DNA from: Heliocidaris tuberculata
Lineage: Eukaryota; Echinodermata; Echinoidea; Camarodonta; Echinometridae
DNA: 64,000 bases
Assembly (NCBI GenBank): GCA_025618425.1
Contig: CM046841.1
Span: 13,423,144-13,487,143, forward strand
Reading direction: 5' to 3'
Shown here: piece after piece, positions 36,346 through 49,031 of the stretch
Numbering within the stretch: the first letter of the stretch is position 1
Layout of the letters: the number at the start of each line of letters is the position of its first letter
The notes under the pieces: generated by a model
The model's input: the letters and a program-made list of their open reading frames with translations, nothing else
What the model was told of the DNA's origin: nothing
Databases searched by the model: none
Made by a program: the position numbers and the translations under genes

Positions 36346-36406
36346 TTCATAGCTACACATGTATTTCTCTTCGCTCTTTATATCTCTGTTTCCCAATCTC
36401 TTTGTT

Positions 36407-36421
36407 AGCGTGTGTGTGTGT

Positions 36422-36468
<47 letters not shown>

Positions 36469-36469
36469 T
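36407..36469 (+). repeat. (GT)n-(GA)n compound microsatellite
   Basis: TGTGTGTG switches directly to GAGAGAGA. Confidence 0.95.
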
Positions 36470-37532
36470 GTTTATTTTTATTATATGCAATACTTAATGC
36501 AGTGTTGCAATAGTTTTTATTTAAACACTACATATACATACATAGAGATACATACTATATTAGGCTTTACATGTACATGTATACTGCATTTTTGTATACA
36601 TGTGTATATTTTCTTTTTCTCTATCTCTTTTTCACTTTTCAAGGGAACCCCTCAAACAAGCCTTGCTTCTCTGGGGCATCCCGACCATTGTAAAAATATT
36701 TATTATTGAAATAGTCATATTGATTTGTAATTAAGTACTATGTAAATTTGGCTTTTTTTTTTAATAGAATGGTTGAACCAGTGAATGAAATGAAATGGAA
36801 TGAACTGAAATCATGAAACATGATATAAATCATCTATAAGGCAATACATTCCTTTAAAACACACACACATGTGATGTAAAGAAAGTTAAAATGTGGAAGA
36901 CAAAAGCACAGTGTACATGAAAAACGAAATATGGGTCTGTAAGAAAAAAAAAACTATTAAAAAAGATATGGGACAAAAGATGAAATAAGTTATATAGTTA
37001 TAAAACGAACAGAAATTGCATGTAAATATGAAAATGAAAACACTAAAATAAAAGATAACCAAAAGAAAATGTCAAAAAGTGTATCGGTATCAGTATCAGT
37101 ATCAGTGTTATTATTTGTAAGGCTCTATATCTTAATGTTGAAATGAGTAAATGCTAAGTATCATAACTCAGATCTGCAGGGAGAAAAGTCCTACTGTCAT
37201 TTTGTATTATTGGTTATTCTTTTTTTGCATTTCACTTGGACTTCAAAGTGTTGTTTTTTGTGTTTTTTGTTTTTTTTTTGTTTATTGTGTTTTTTGTTTG
37301 TTTGTTGTTGTTGTTGTTGTTGTCGTTTGTTTGTTTGTTGTTTTTTTTTTTTTTGGGGGGGGGGGGGTCATGTCTTCAACTTGGAAAACTTTGTACATCC
37401 CTATGGGTTATTTAAGTCTACATAAATGATGTAATGTTAAATCATCCGTGTTCAGGAGTTTTAATGATCTGTGGTCAAGGTATATTGATTTACACAGAAT
37501 AAATTATTCTTGACATTTATCTAAATACTTAT

Positions 37533-37570
37533 TACTACACATGATCTTAGCCAAAAGGCCGAGAAGCGAT
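37533..37570 (-). pseudogene. U2 snRNA 5' fragment
   Basis: On the minus strand, from 37570, the sequence reads ATCGCTTCTCGGCCTTTTGG and then CTAAGATCATGTGTAGT. This matches the conserved U2 snRNA 5' end, including the branch-point-recognition element (GTGTAGT), with one difference in about 38 positions (CATGTG for CAAGTG). The match stops after it: no Sm site, stem-loops III-IV or 3' box follows. It is therefore a fragment, not a working U2 gene. Confidence 0.85.
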
Positions 37571-37579
37571 ATTAGTTTA

Positions 37580-38980
37580 GGGGCAAAGATGGGTAGACTT
37601 TTGATACAATTTTCTTCTTTTTCCACCAAAAACATAGACTTTCTCTGGAGAGAATAATTTCCCAGCATTATCACCCTACTAATGAATTATATGAAATCAA
37701 TCCCATGAAAATGTCACACCTATTCTCAGGAGCAGACATTATTTTGTTGTCGGGGGGGGGGGGGGGGGAGTATAGGGACAACATTCTTTTCAAGTTATGC
37801 AAGGGAGCGTAGCGATCAACCAATAACCTTTTGTATTTTTGTAGCTAAACTTAGCATTTTATTTAGAGCACTTTAAACGCCTTTATAAAACAGGGTATTG
37901 TACATGTAGATTTTATACATTAGTTGCTATACATTTTTCTTTCAGTCTTACGAATTTCCGGGAGACAAGTCCTCCGCCCCCCCCCCCCCCACCTCGAAAC
38001 GCCACTCTATCTATTGTACCTCATCATAAATAAAATCTAAACCTGGATTTCGTCGTTTCCGTTGTTGTATGTCAGGTGTAAAAGCACGTCGAACCATATT
38101 TTCGCCATCGCCATCAATATTATCTCAAATTGTATTACACCTATATCCATAAAATGCGCTACGTAAAACCCAAAGATTTTAGGACGCTGGTAAACTAGAT
38201 CCCCCTCCCCCCCCCCCCCCCCATCTGTCATGAGATTGTTTTTTCTTCAGTAGAATCAGTATTAACTCGAGATTTTAGCTACTTGCTCTTTGAGCTGGAT
38301 GTTTGATTGTTTGATATATTTAAAATTTAATTCGATACATTAAATCTGATCCTGTGAAAATTATTATCAATCATTAGGTGACTGTAACAAAAAACAATAT
38401 ATTGGCCTCTTTTTTTAAAGATAAAATGACAAAAAAAGTTGAAATTTATGAATAAATACAAATACATAAAGGGTAAATGATGGGATTAAACATTTACTAT
38501 AATATGGAATTGGTAAGACCAGGTCGAATACTAAAAACAATTGTGGAATATGAGAAATTAGTGTCACTCTGAAAAAAGAAAATCACATAATGGCAAGTAA
38601 TTCAGTCATAGAGGGCGTAATAAGAAACGAACAAAATGATTTTTAAAAAATATATGAACCTAATGTAAAATCACCAAAATTAAATGATGATGTTTTATGT
38701 GTCTGAGGATTAAAGGGATGAAATTTCAGCTCCGTAGCATTTTGGAATTTAAAGTAACAATGAGCTTGCCAGAACGTAACAAGACGGTTAGGGTTCATAA
38801 TCATTGGACGTCAGCTAACATGACTATGGCGATGGAAAACTCTGTCTTTGATTCGTCATTATGTCATTCCTAAAAGGGTTCTAGCTAAAATTCTTCTAAC
38901 CATACTGGAAAACATTATCATGATATCCTGGGGAAGTATATCAATTAATCAGGATCGACACAAGATCGGAGATTTATTCT
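37580..38980. other. Spacer sequence without genes
   Basis: G runs near 37752 and C runs near 37977 and 38206; no supported ORF or RNA gene. Confidence 0.6.
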
Positions 38981-38984
38981 CCTT

Positions 38985-40830
38985 CTCCGGGCTGGACCGC
39001 TCAGAGTAAACTTCAGATTCAACATTAGCAGATAGGTGTTTGTTTGGACGAGTAGGCCTATATAATATATTTTTCATATAGAGCCTCTACTACACGACTA
39101 AGTAAGTGGCATATTGTCTTTAACATTTGATGCACATGCTCCTAAGAGATTCCATAATTGTGCAACACAATAATCAGTATTTTAAACCAAATTTGAATTC
39201 GGTTAAGGTTGAAAATCGACACAAAATCTAAGTGGTTCATTTCCTTAAACTCTAAATCCAACATTGGTGTTTGGTTGTAATTTAACGCTGCCAGGTATAG
39301 AATATGATTTTTCATAAAATGTGATTCACGTGCTCCTTAGAAATTTCACAGATGGAAAGAATATAGGTTATACCAATGTACATGATGTAAATAGAATTTG
39401 ACTAAAATGGACCCTCAAACCGAGAATGTACACCACTAAACTTACCTGAGTAAGACCTGGCAGAGCTAGGTGGCTTGAGTACGACAGGGTTTAGAATCAG
39501 TTGCACATGTTGTAGTTAGAAATCAATAAAGTTATATGTTTGCTAGAAATTCCGTAAATAGAAATATGTTGTACAATATGATTGGTATTATAAATTTAAA
39601 ATGAAACTATCTGTAAGGTATAAAAATCGACATCAACCCTGAGTGGTTCTTTCCCCGGAACTCTGGGCGGCACTGCTCGCCTTTAACCGTAGACCCAACA
39701 CAGGTGGCTGAGTTGTCAGAGTATGACAGGATTTAGAATGAGTTGCACATTTTGTAGTTAGAATGGAGTGATAAGTTTGCTAGAAATTTCGTAGACAGAA
39801 ATATGTTGTACAATATGATTGGCATTATAAATTTAAAATTAAACTGTCTGTAAAGCATAAAAATCGACATCAACCCTGAGTGGTTCTTTCCCCCCTACTG
39901 TGGGCTGCACCGCTCGGCTTTAAACGCAGACACAACACTGGTGGCTGTTTGGTCTTAGTATGACAGGGTTTAGAATGAGTTGCACATGTTGTAGTTAGAA
40001 TAGTGTTATATGTTTGCTAGAAACTCCGTAGATAGAAATATATTGTACAATATGATTGGCATTATAAATTAAAAATAAAACTGTCTGTAAAGTATAAAAT
40101 CGACATCAACCCTGAGTGGTTCTTTCCCCGGAACTCTGGGCGGTACCGCCCGGCTTTAACAGTAGAGCCAATACTGGTGACTGAGTGGTCTGAGTATGAC
40201 AGGGTTTAGAATGAGTTGCACATGTTGTAGTTAGAATAGAGTTATATGTTTGCTAGAAATTCCGTAGATAGAAATATATTGTACAATATGATTGGCATTA
40301 TAAATTTAAAATGAAACTGTCTGTAAAGTATAAAAATCGACATCAACCCTGAGTGGTTCTTTCCCCCGGAACTCTGGGCGGGACCGCTCGGCTTTAACCG
40401 TAGAGCAAATACTGGTGACTGAGTGGTCTGAGTATGACAGGGTTTAGAATGAGTTGCACATGTTGTAGTTAGAATAGAGTTATATGTTTGCTAGAAATTC
40501 TGTAGATAGAAATATGTTGTACAATATGATTGGCATTATAAATTTAAAATGAAACTGTAAAGTATAAAAATCGACATCAACCCTGAGTGGTTCTTTCCCC
40601 GGAACTCTGGGCGGGACCGCTCGGCTTTAACCGTAGAGCCAATACTGGTGACTGAGTGGTCTGAGTATGACAGGGTTTAGAATGTGTTGCTTATGTCGTA
40701 CTTTGAATGGAGTTATATGTTTGCTGGAAATTCTTTAGAGAAATTTTTTTTGTACAATATAATTGACAGTATAAATGTAAAATGAAATTGCCTTTAAAGT
40801 TGAGAAATCGACACAAAACATGAGTGGTTC
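38985..40830 (+). repeat. ~237-bp tandem satellite
   Basis: GACAGG(G/A)TTTAGAAT recurs at 39483, 39725, 39962, 40198, 40436 and 40669, giving periods of 242, 237, 236, 238 and 233. Each unit has AGTTGCACATGTTGTAGTT, TTGTACAATATGATTGGCAT and TCGACATCAACCCTGAGTGG. Diverged units reach back to about 38985. The array ends where the right arm of IR1 starts. Confidence 0.9.
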
Positions 40831-42177
40831 TTTCTCATTCTGAAAAGTGCCCCCTCCTTTACATTATTGCACCCTTTTCCCTGCTGATGATGAGTGCAAT
40901 TTTTCAAGTCTGAGGAATGTCCTTTTTCACTTATGATGACTGCTCCCTTTCCTTTCCATTAATTGATTAATTGATAGTTATTTCACAAGATAAAATTCAT
41001 AAATGAAATCAAGTGGTAGAACTTGAAGCATATAACGACCCGAACAAAGAGCCAGTACAACTGTACACAATCTCAAGTCACTGACCCAACTCCGAAAAAA
41101 GAGAGATGTCTCCAGCGAAGAAGGGGGGGGGGGATATATTTTACCTTCAGGCTTTGGTGATAAAGGTGTAATCCAGAAATGAAAAGAATTTTAAGTGTAT
41201 GACATAACATACTTTGTAAAATATCTCAATTCAGTATTATATCGTAAAATAGGGTTCAACTTGTTGCAGGTAATTTGGAGGTCAAAATTGAAAATGTCAA
41301 TACACCTTTCATATAATATCAACGAAAATGATGAATTTCAAGCCTTATGGTCTGACGTTATGGAGTTAGCTATAGCATTCATATATCATGGGCAAGTATT
41401 AAGCTGACAGAACTATAGGTTTGAAATCAAAATCAAAATCAAGCCTTTCGATCTTTTTAAAAACTTCATTTTATGTAAGTTGCAAAGGCCAAAGATGATT
41501 TAGACCCCTGAATAAGGAATATTTAAGAATACACACTTTCTGTAGTCGAATTAAATGATAAATGTCCTGAATATAGAATGAATGAAAGAAAGTTCTCCAA
41601 GCTGGAAACATAGACAAAAAGGTTAGCATTGATAGCATTGGGCGAGTATATTATGTCTTTATTGGGGTGAAAATGTTTTGAGATTACAGGAATCTAATAA
41701 TTAATCTTACACTACAAGCTATTCCTCTTTATGAACGATTAACCCTTACCTCGGGGGGGGGGGGGGGGTAGTGTCGAGAACTGAGGGAGCAATTCAAGCT
41801 AATATATTCTTAAAATAAATCTTATGAGGAAAAATGATTCATTGAAGAAAACGAATTTGACAATCTTTTATGTTACCTGGATTTGATAAGGACCATGTTG
41901 GTGAAGAATTGCTGTGAAATAAAGAACATGAATTGGAGTCATTGTCTTTACTGAAGAAGTACCAATTTTGCATGAATTATATTGATTGAAGGGCATATGA
42001 GATAAACAAAACGCGATGTTACAACATAATTTGTGTAATCATGAGAGGTGCACCAGTTCAATTGGAAGGGGACATTTTCTTTTGAACATTTTTTTGTAAG
42101 GCGTTGGCCGAGCCCTGCCGCCTGCCCCCTCCCAATTCCACCGTTGAAGCATGAACACAAATCAGCCAGTTCTATAT

Positions 42178-42209
<32 letters not shown>

Positions 42210-42424
42210 TGTTGATCTTTGATGTAGCAAACTTAGTTGATATGTTTAAAATTGTCAAGATCATGGGGATATTGATGAGGATAGGGGAAAAGGGGTCGTT
42301 TTCGGGCTTTTTTAAATGTTGAAATAAGATATTTGTAATTCATTTTATTTATTTTCTAAGTCTTAACATGACAAAAAGAAAGACGACATGATAGAAATTA
42401 GGTGAATTTCACATGGGCAATGTA

Positions 42425-42558
42425 ATAGCAATAAGGATGATGATGATGGTGATGATGGTAATAGTAATCGTGTGATGATGACAATAATAATCATAATCAT
42501 AATAATAATAATAACAATAATAATGATAATAATAATAATGATGATAATAATAATAATC

Positions 42559-42590
<32 letters not shown>

Positions 42591-42745
42591 CATAATAATA
42601 ATAATAATAATAATGATAATAATGGTAATGCCAATAATAATGATAATAAAATTGATAACAATAATGATAATGATAATAACGATTATGATAAAAATAAGAG
42701 TAATAATAATAACAATGATAATGGCGATGATAACATGATGTTAAT
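42425..42745 (-). repeat. (AAT)n microsatellite, right arm
   Basis: Counterpart of the left-arm (ATT)n tract, differing in repeat number. Confidence 0.95.
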
Positions 42746-42918
42746 AACATTATAAGGTTGAGAGCTTGACCCTTTTATGAATTCGATGTGACAAGCACTG
42801 GCTCATCAGCCTGTACTACATTGTACTTCTACTCTCACCATTCAGTAGCAGCCGTTCAGTAAATTAATTTGGTATACAGATGATGCTACACTAGCCATGC
42901 TACGATGGTAGCACTTAA

Positions 42919-43422
42919 AGGTAATGTTTAGTTTTGGTAAGCCCTCAAAAGCTGTTCGTCAGATTTCTTCAATTTTTGTTAATAAATAGCAAGATACTAG
43001 CAATACTAAGACAATGTGAAGATTTCGCCTCCTAAAGTTTAATATTAAACAAATAAGAGGCAAAAACTAATTTATGTGCCGGGACAGGCACGTAAAATCC
43101 CAACAAAGGCAGCATGTGCTATACACTGTACACACACGTGTAAAACCAATGAGTAGCTACACACAGTGATACACACATGCTGTCTCTGTGCGAAGCCCCA
43201 AGATTGCTGTGCGGGGAGCCTCGGGGATGGAAGGGTCCTAGCATAATGGCAGTGATCAAGCATTCCTTACAGATATTTGCACTGAAATTCACCAGAAATC
43301 ATAGATGGAATACCAAATGATCTCTTACAGACATCTTTTGATACAAGGAGAACAACATGAGACTAATTATTTAACATGTTTCTCTCCAATTTCCTTTTTG
43401 CTACCAATACTGTAAATGAGCT
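42919..43422. mobile_element. TTAA-flanked non-autonomous element, right-arm copy
   Basis: TTAA at 42915-42918 and 43423-43426. The left arm has one TTAA in continuous sequence near 31590-31595. It starts AGGTAATGTTTAGTTTTGG and ends AATGAGCT, with interior similarity to 32974-33459 (for example TTACAGATATTTGCACT). Confidence 0.8.
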
Positions 43423-43978
43423 TTAAATAAAAACAACGTTGAGTGAGCCCTTTAAAATACACAGGCAAATGGTGTGCATCTATATGCATTTTACTAGAAC
43501 CAAGGAACCAAGGAGGTACAAGGATGCAAGCAGGCATCGTATACCTCATGATCATTGCACACGCTTCCACATACCAGGGAAATACTGCATGATTACGTGC
43601 TTCGTCGCCCTATCCACCCAAGGACATGGAGGTCATGACCCCATGCACTTATTCCATGCAGGCTTTTTGATACAACATAATATATTCACATAATCCAGTA
43701 CCATACCCTCCAGTCCCTGGCTCTATCCCCCCCCCCCCCCCCCCACCCCACACTAAAGAAGGTACAGAAAAAGAAACGAGGAAGAGAAATAAGACTTGAG
43801 AGCTAGAAGGAAAGAAATTGATCTAATTTAATAAATTTGCAAATAAAACTAAATGAACCCCTTTCACATCTTCCCCTTATTAGATGATTTCATTATTTTC
43901 ATAAGCCTACATTTCCAGACTCCCGATTCGCCTGGGGTAGCTTTTATTAGCAACAGTTCAATGGATATTGAGCGGCTA

Positions 43979-44478
43979 TGCTTGCACACGTGACTTTAAT
44001 GATGTTTGCCCGACATAACAACAACTAATGTATGCAAAGTGGATTCCATCCATAGATGTGATTATACATTCGCAAACATTGTGGGTTTTTTTTGGGGGGG
44101 GGGGGTTAATTCTTTGTATTTGATTATATCAATTTCATCATTATCGTGTTATTTTTGTTCTGGTATACTTCGTATCGTTTTAAAAATCAATAAAACATTT
44201 CTATTATTATTAAACTAATTAGTGCTGTTTAATATATACTTAGACATGCATGCACATCTAAAATCTTACAACTGTTCCGGGTGTTTCCATCGAATTTTGT
44301 GAATTAAGATACTGTGTCGAGGGATTTCAAAATAATATTAAATCATTTCAGCGACTCGAAAGGGTAGCGCCGCGTTGCCTGAGAAGCATAATATATTTTG
44401 AGCCTCATAACCATGATAACGAGCCTATCATTTCTACGATACAATAGGCACATGGTAAATTGGGAATTACATAACTTG
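43979..44478 (+). repeat. 500-bp direct repeat, upstream copy
   Basis: Nearly identical to 45899-46404. I see about two substitutions plus homopolymer length changes. The left arm has only one copy. The repeats border the LINE exactly. Confidence 0.9.
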
Positions 44479-45898
44479 ATACATAATAATGTGCTCTTAC
44501 TGGTTTGACCTTCTAGGAGGTATCACTTTGTTATTAAATTGCAATTATAGCATGAGTACGTTCAACATTATAAATGAAAAGAAAATTCCCATCTTTTACA
44601 AAGAGATCTTACAAGCATGGGAATTTATTAGAACTTTTACCACTGTGAAAGATGTTAACATGTTTAACTGTGATTCAAGCGATATACCAAATCAAATTAT
44701 TTGGCACAATAAACATATATTATTTAATAATCAATCACTATTTTATAAAGACTGGTATGACAATGGTGAAATTTATCTTAGAGACCTAGTTGGGAGAAAT
44801 GGCTTTCGGTCATTGGAAAATATCATGTCAACGATCAATGTCAAAAGAATTAAATGTACTGGGATGTTTGACTATACGAAACTGAAAAAAGCAATACCAG
44901 CAGTATGGATACGTAAGTTAAACGATAGTAATTTCCCTATGACTAGACAGCAACAAGGATTTAATGTTCCGAGCTTGCTTATTGGAAACAGATTAAAATG
45001 CATCAGTCAAATGAGTAGCAATGTTTTATATAAATTGTTTCCCTCACGAAACTTTCTAACCAACACATGTTGTTCATATTGGGAAAATAAACTTAACATT
45101 GATATAAACTGGTCACATGTATTTAAGTGTAACCTTGTTCAAATTAGAGAATATAAGTTACGGGAATTTAACCTAAAATTATTGTATAATTTATTACCAG
45201 TAAGAAGCAATCTTTTTAAATGGGGTCTAATTAGAGAAGATTTATGCCCAGAGTGTAAAGTAAAAGAAGATATTATCCATGCTTTCACTGAATGTATTCT
45301 AAACAAAATTTCCTTACGCATGTTAAAAATATATTGCAAGAAGTATACAATGTCCAAATAACCAAGATTAGCATCTTGCACTTACTAAAAATAGAAGGTA
45401 ATTGCCAATCTAATTTATTTCTGACCATAGCTTTCTGGAGCGTATATAAAGTTATTTTGGAACGCAATAAAAGTGGAAAAGATAGGAGAGATTTTGTACT
45501 GAAACATGTTTTTGAAAGAGAAATCAGAAAAAGAATAGAGATACAATATAGCAGAAAGGAAAAAATACAAACAAAGAAAAACGATGAATTACCAAAGGAA
45601 TTGTTGAAGTTCATTTGAATGTGTAATTTGTGTAGATTTGAAAGAGATATCAGAAAGAAGAAGAAAAAAAAAAAAGAATAGGAATATAAGGAGCAGAAGG
45701 GAAAGAATACAAACAAAAAGGGGGAAAAATGAATTACCAAAGGATTTGTTGTAGTTTATTGGAAAATGTAACACGATATGTGTAAGTCGATTTCAGTTTT
45801 GTAGTTATCTTTTGTGTCATTTATGTATGATTAATGTTATATTGAGTTGTAAACTTTGAATGTAAAATAAATCCTCTAACGAGGCAAAGAAAAAAAAA
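44479..45898 (+). mobile_element. 5'-truncated L1/Tx1-like LINE with poly(A) end
   Basis: This 1420-bp insertion begins in coding sequence and ends in CAAAG plus an A run at 45887-45898. It is present only in the right arm and is bordered by a 500-bp direct repeat. Confidence 0.85.
44489..45615 (+). pseudogene. C-terminal region of L1/Tx1-like LINE ORF2, frameshifted
   Basis: The first frame (44489-45361) contains IPIFYKEILQAWEFIR, typical of the region after the RT in L1/Tx1 proteins. It then has FNLKLLYNLLPVRSNLFKWG and a zinc-ribbon-like WGLIREDLCPECKVKEDIIH followed by AFTEC (CxxC...HxxxxC, zf-RVT-like). After HAFTEC the homologous reading moves to a second frame (YSKQNFLTHVKNILQ), which runs to the stop at 45616-45618. 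One indel near 45290 therefore breaks the protein. The RT and endonuclease are absent because of 5' truncation. Confidence 0.75.
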
Positions 45899-46404
45899 TG
45901 CTTGCACACGTGACTTTAATGATGTTTGCCCGACATAACAACAACTAATGTATGCAAAGTGGATTCCATCCATAGATGTGATTATACATTCGCAAACATT
46001 GTGGGGGGTTTTTTTTTTTTGGGGGGGGGGGTTAATTCTTTGTATTTGATTATATCAATTTCATCATTATCGTGTTATTTTTGTTCTGGTATACTTCGTA
46101 TCGTTTTAAAAATCAATAAAACATTTCTGTTATTATTAAACTAATTAGTGCTGTTTAATATATACGTGGACATGCATGCACATCTAAAATCTTACAACTG
46201 TTCCGGGTGTTTCCATCGAATTTTGTGAATTAAGATACTGTGTCGAGGGATTTCAAAATAATATTAAATCATTTCAGCGACTCGAAAGGGTAGCGCCGCG
46301 TTGCCTGAGAAGCATAATATATTTTGAGCCTCATAACCATGATAACGAGCCTATCATTTCTACGATACAATAGGCACATGGTAAATTGGGAATTACATAA
46401 CTTG
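45899..46404 (+). repeat. 500-bp direct repeat, downstream copy
   Basis: Copy of 43979-44478. After it the sequence continues as in the left arm (CACTACAGTGAAGC). Confidence 0.9.
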
Positions 46405-47038
46405 CACTACAGTGAAGCACGATGAATAATAACCCCCGGGTTATTTGAATGTCTTAAAAAATGAAAAAAATAAAATCATGGTCTGCAAGAAATTTGTGAC
46501 CTGTGTTATTTTTCTGTGTGGACTTCGCGACAATGGTGTAACCAGGGAGGTGGAAGAGGTGTAACCTGTTGCAGCTCCATTGCTGACAATTTCCCTTTCG
46601 CTTTCGTTTTTTTTTCTCGTAGTCTTAACTTTAGACCTTATATTTATGTTACATATTTATACACTCACAATGAAACATTTTTCAACAATCTTTTATACCC
46701 CCAAGAAAAAAATAAAATAAAATGAAAACGTAGGACAGTGAAATCCAAGTCCAACATTTATCTTATTCAGGATAAACACAGCCACCCTTGAGTGAAAGAA
46801 ATGGAATCAGTAAACAAGTCAACTCGGCTGACGCTAAAAACTAGTAATGGCAATTTTTCCCTCTTCCACTTCCCACACCTGTTCTTGATGTATGGAGTGG
46901 GAATGTGGATACTCCATGCATGCAGCTCTTTCGTGAAGAAGAAGAAAAAAACATGGGGGGGGGGTCAAAATTACATTAGCGTATCCATTGCATACCCTAA
47001 CTTGGTGGAAACTGTGCTTATACAGTCATTACTCAGAC

Positions 47039-47058
47039 CATGGACCTAGGACCATGTT
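47039..47058. mobile_element. 20-bp palindromic insertion, 5-bp target duplication (CAGAC)
   Basis: CATGGACCTAGGACCATGTT sits between CAGAC copies at 47034-47038 and 47059-47063. The left arm at 26758-26762 has one copy (GTCTG) and no insert. Confidence 0.8.
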
Positions 47059-47636
47059 CAGACAAGGTCATTTGATTTCCCTGACCGATACCCCCTTGGC
47101 ATCCATAAAACATGCCGAAACATACACGGCCGGGCATGACAAACAGCTTATCACCGACTTAGGCGCGTTTTTCAACATTTGGCGCGTTTTCCTCTATACA
47201 CTGTCTTGCTCTATAATTTATGTAGATAGCAATATATCATCGTATTTTAGGGCTCCTTTCATTTCATCAATATCAAATTGTGTGGAATACAAACACCAAA
47301 CTGTTCACCCACTAACAGTCCACTAATTTATGTTGGACGCACGTTTGGCAATAGTGGTACTTTTTCTGAGGGGTAGATGCTGAGAAGTGAGATGAACCAA
47401 CGTCAACGAGCATGACAAAGCAACAATGGCAACATCAACATGCAGCCGGCCGGCTGTAGCGGTTTACAACAGGTACGATTGATTCATATTTTGCAGGCCC
47501 AGTATAATGCAGGAAATTAGTGTATAATGTGGTGGTAATTATTATGCATGTATACCCCTTATGTTGAGGAAGGGCTCACGGAGAAACATTCCCCATATAT
47601 TAGTAAGGCTGCATGATTATAATTAATCCCTATACC

Positions 47637-47996
47637 CAGGCCCCTGGGAGCCGGGGGTGCTGGGGGTGCTGTAGCACCCCTGACTTTTTAGAGTGGGGGG
47701 GGGGGGGGCATAGCACCCCTGTGAAAAAATAGAAGTTGCAGCACCCCCAACTTTTTTGTGTACATACTGTAGTTGACTATATATATAAGAATTATAAATT
47801 ATATGTGAAAACTAAACCCCAAAAATCTGATAACCTTTTTTTTTTGCTTGTCAAAGAATCTTGGAGGAAAACTAGACCCCAAAAATCTGATAACCCTTTT
47901 TTTTTTTTTTTTTTTTTTTTTTGCTTGTCCGAATTTTTTTTGGTGGAGATTTGTGTGCTCAGCACCCCTGTAAAAAAAATTGTTCCCAGGGGCCTG
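47637..47996. mobile_element. Non-autonomous hAT-like element, right-arm copy
   Basis: 360 bp with CAGGCCCCTGGG and CCCAGGGGCCTG ends and a perfect 8-bp target duplication, CCTATACC (47629-47636 and 47997-48004). It is orthologous to 25861-26189, so the insertion predates the arm duplication. Confidence 0.9.
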
Positions 47997-49031
47997 CCTA
48001 TACCGCCTACTTCCTAGTTCGATCGTACCCCTCCAGCTCTTCTTCCATTCTTTCAGCTCGCATCGATTCCTTTTGTTAGCATATATATGTTCACAGTATT
48101 GTAAGTCTTATTATGGTATCATATTTGTAGACTATTAAATATTATCATGTGACATTGCTAAAGGAGACTCTGATGAGAGAATAAGAAAGGCAAAAACACA
48201 TTTAAATAGCCTTTAGTAGTATAAACTTGTTTTGAACTTTTGCTGAGTGAAGGTTGCAGTGCATGTATATATTTAATTTCAAAGATTTTGTGTTGAAACT
48301 GACTCCTATAGCATCTTCATAACAGGGTGAAGAACACCCTTTGGAAAAATTTATACACAGGGTAATATAATATTGGGGGAGGGGAGGGCCGCAATGCCTT
48401 TTTTTATAATAAGGCAAGTTACACAATAGAATGCCAATTAATATAATTATGAGATCTTAACATTTTTCTTTCAAATTCTGATCTCTTTAAAAACGGAATT
48501 TGTAAACTTCATCCTATTGGGATGCAAAATTATGAGATAATGAAACGAAAATTCATGCGAGGGACAATACAATACCCCATTTCTATGTTGGAATATAATA
48601 CATAGAGTTTTTAAAGGTAATAATAAATATTTAATGTTAATAAAAGCAAGTCATTTTCAGACGTGAAGAGGTTTGTTTCAGGACTGTGCGTGGTATTCTA
48701 TTCCACACCCTTCACATTGTATTGACAGGTAATTGTTCGTGGTTCCTGAAATGGAATAGGGGCTATTATGAGGCAAGGAGAAGAAAGGAAAAAAGAACGA
48801 AAAATATATTATTTTTTACAGAAAGGGAAATTCAAAGAAGAGCGATACTTCGAGAATGATAATATTGGAAAAATGAGTACAAGAATGGGAAAAGGGTAAT
48901 CTGAATAAGAAACAGTAAGATTAGATACAAAGCTAAATAAATGACAAAAGTTGACGAGAAAAAAATAGAAGGTTAAGAAAACTTATTCTAAAAGAAGGTC
49001 AGATGTATTGATGTATATTTCATGCATCGGA

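Noticed and set aside
37533..37570. Functional U2 snRNA gene
   Set aside because: Only the first ~38 bases match. The Sm site and 3' stem-loops are missing.
48300..48345. A 30-bp extra segment in the right arm containing AGGGTGAAGAACACCCT, as another palindromic insertion
   Set aside because: A 6-bp stem is present and the left arm lacks it, but no target duplication could be shown.
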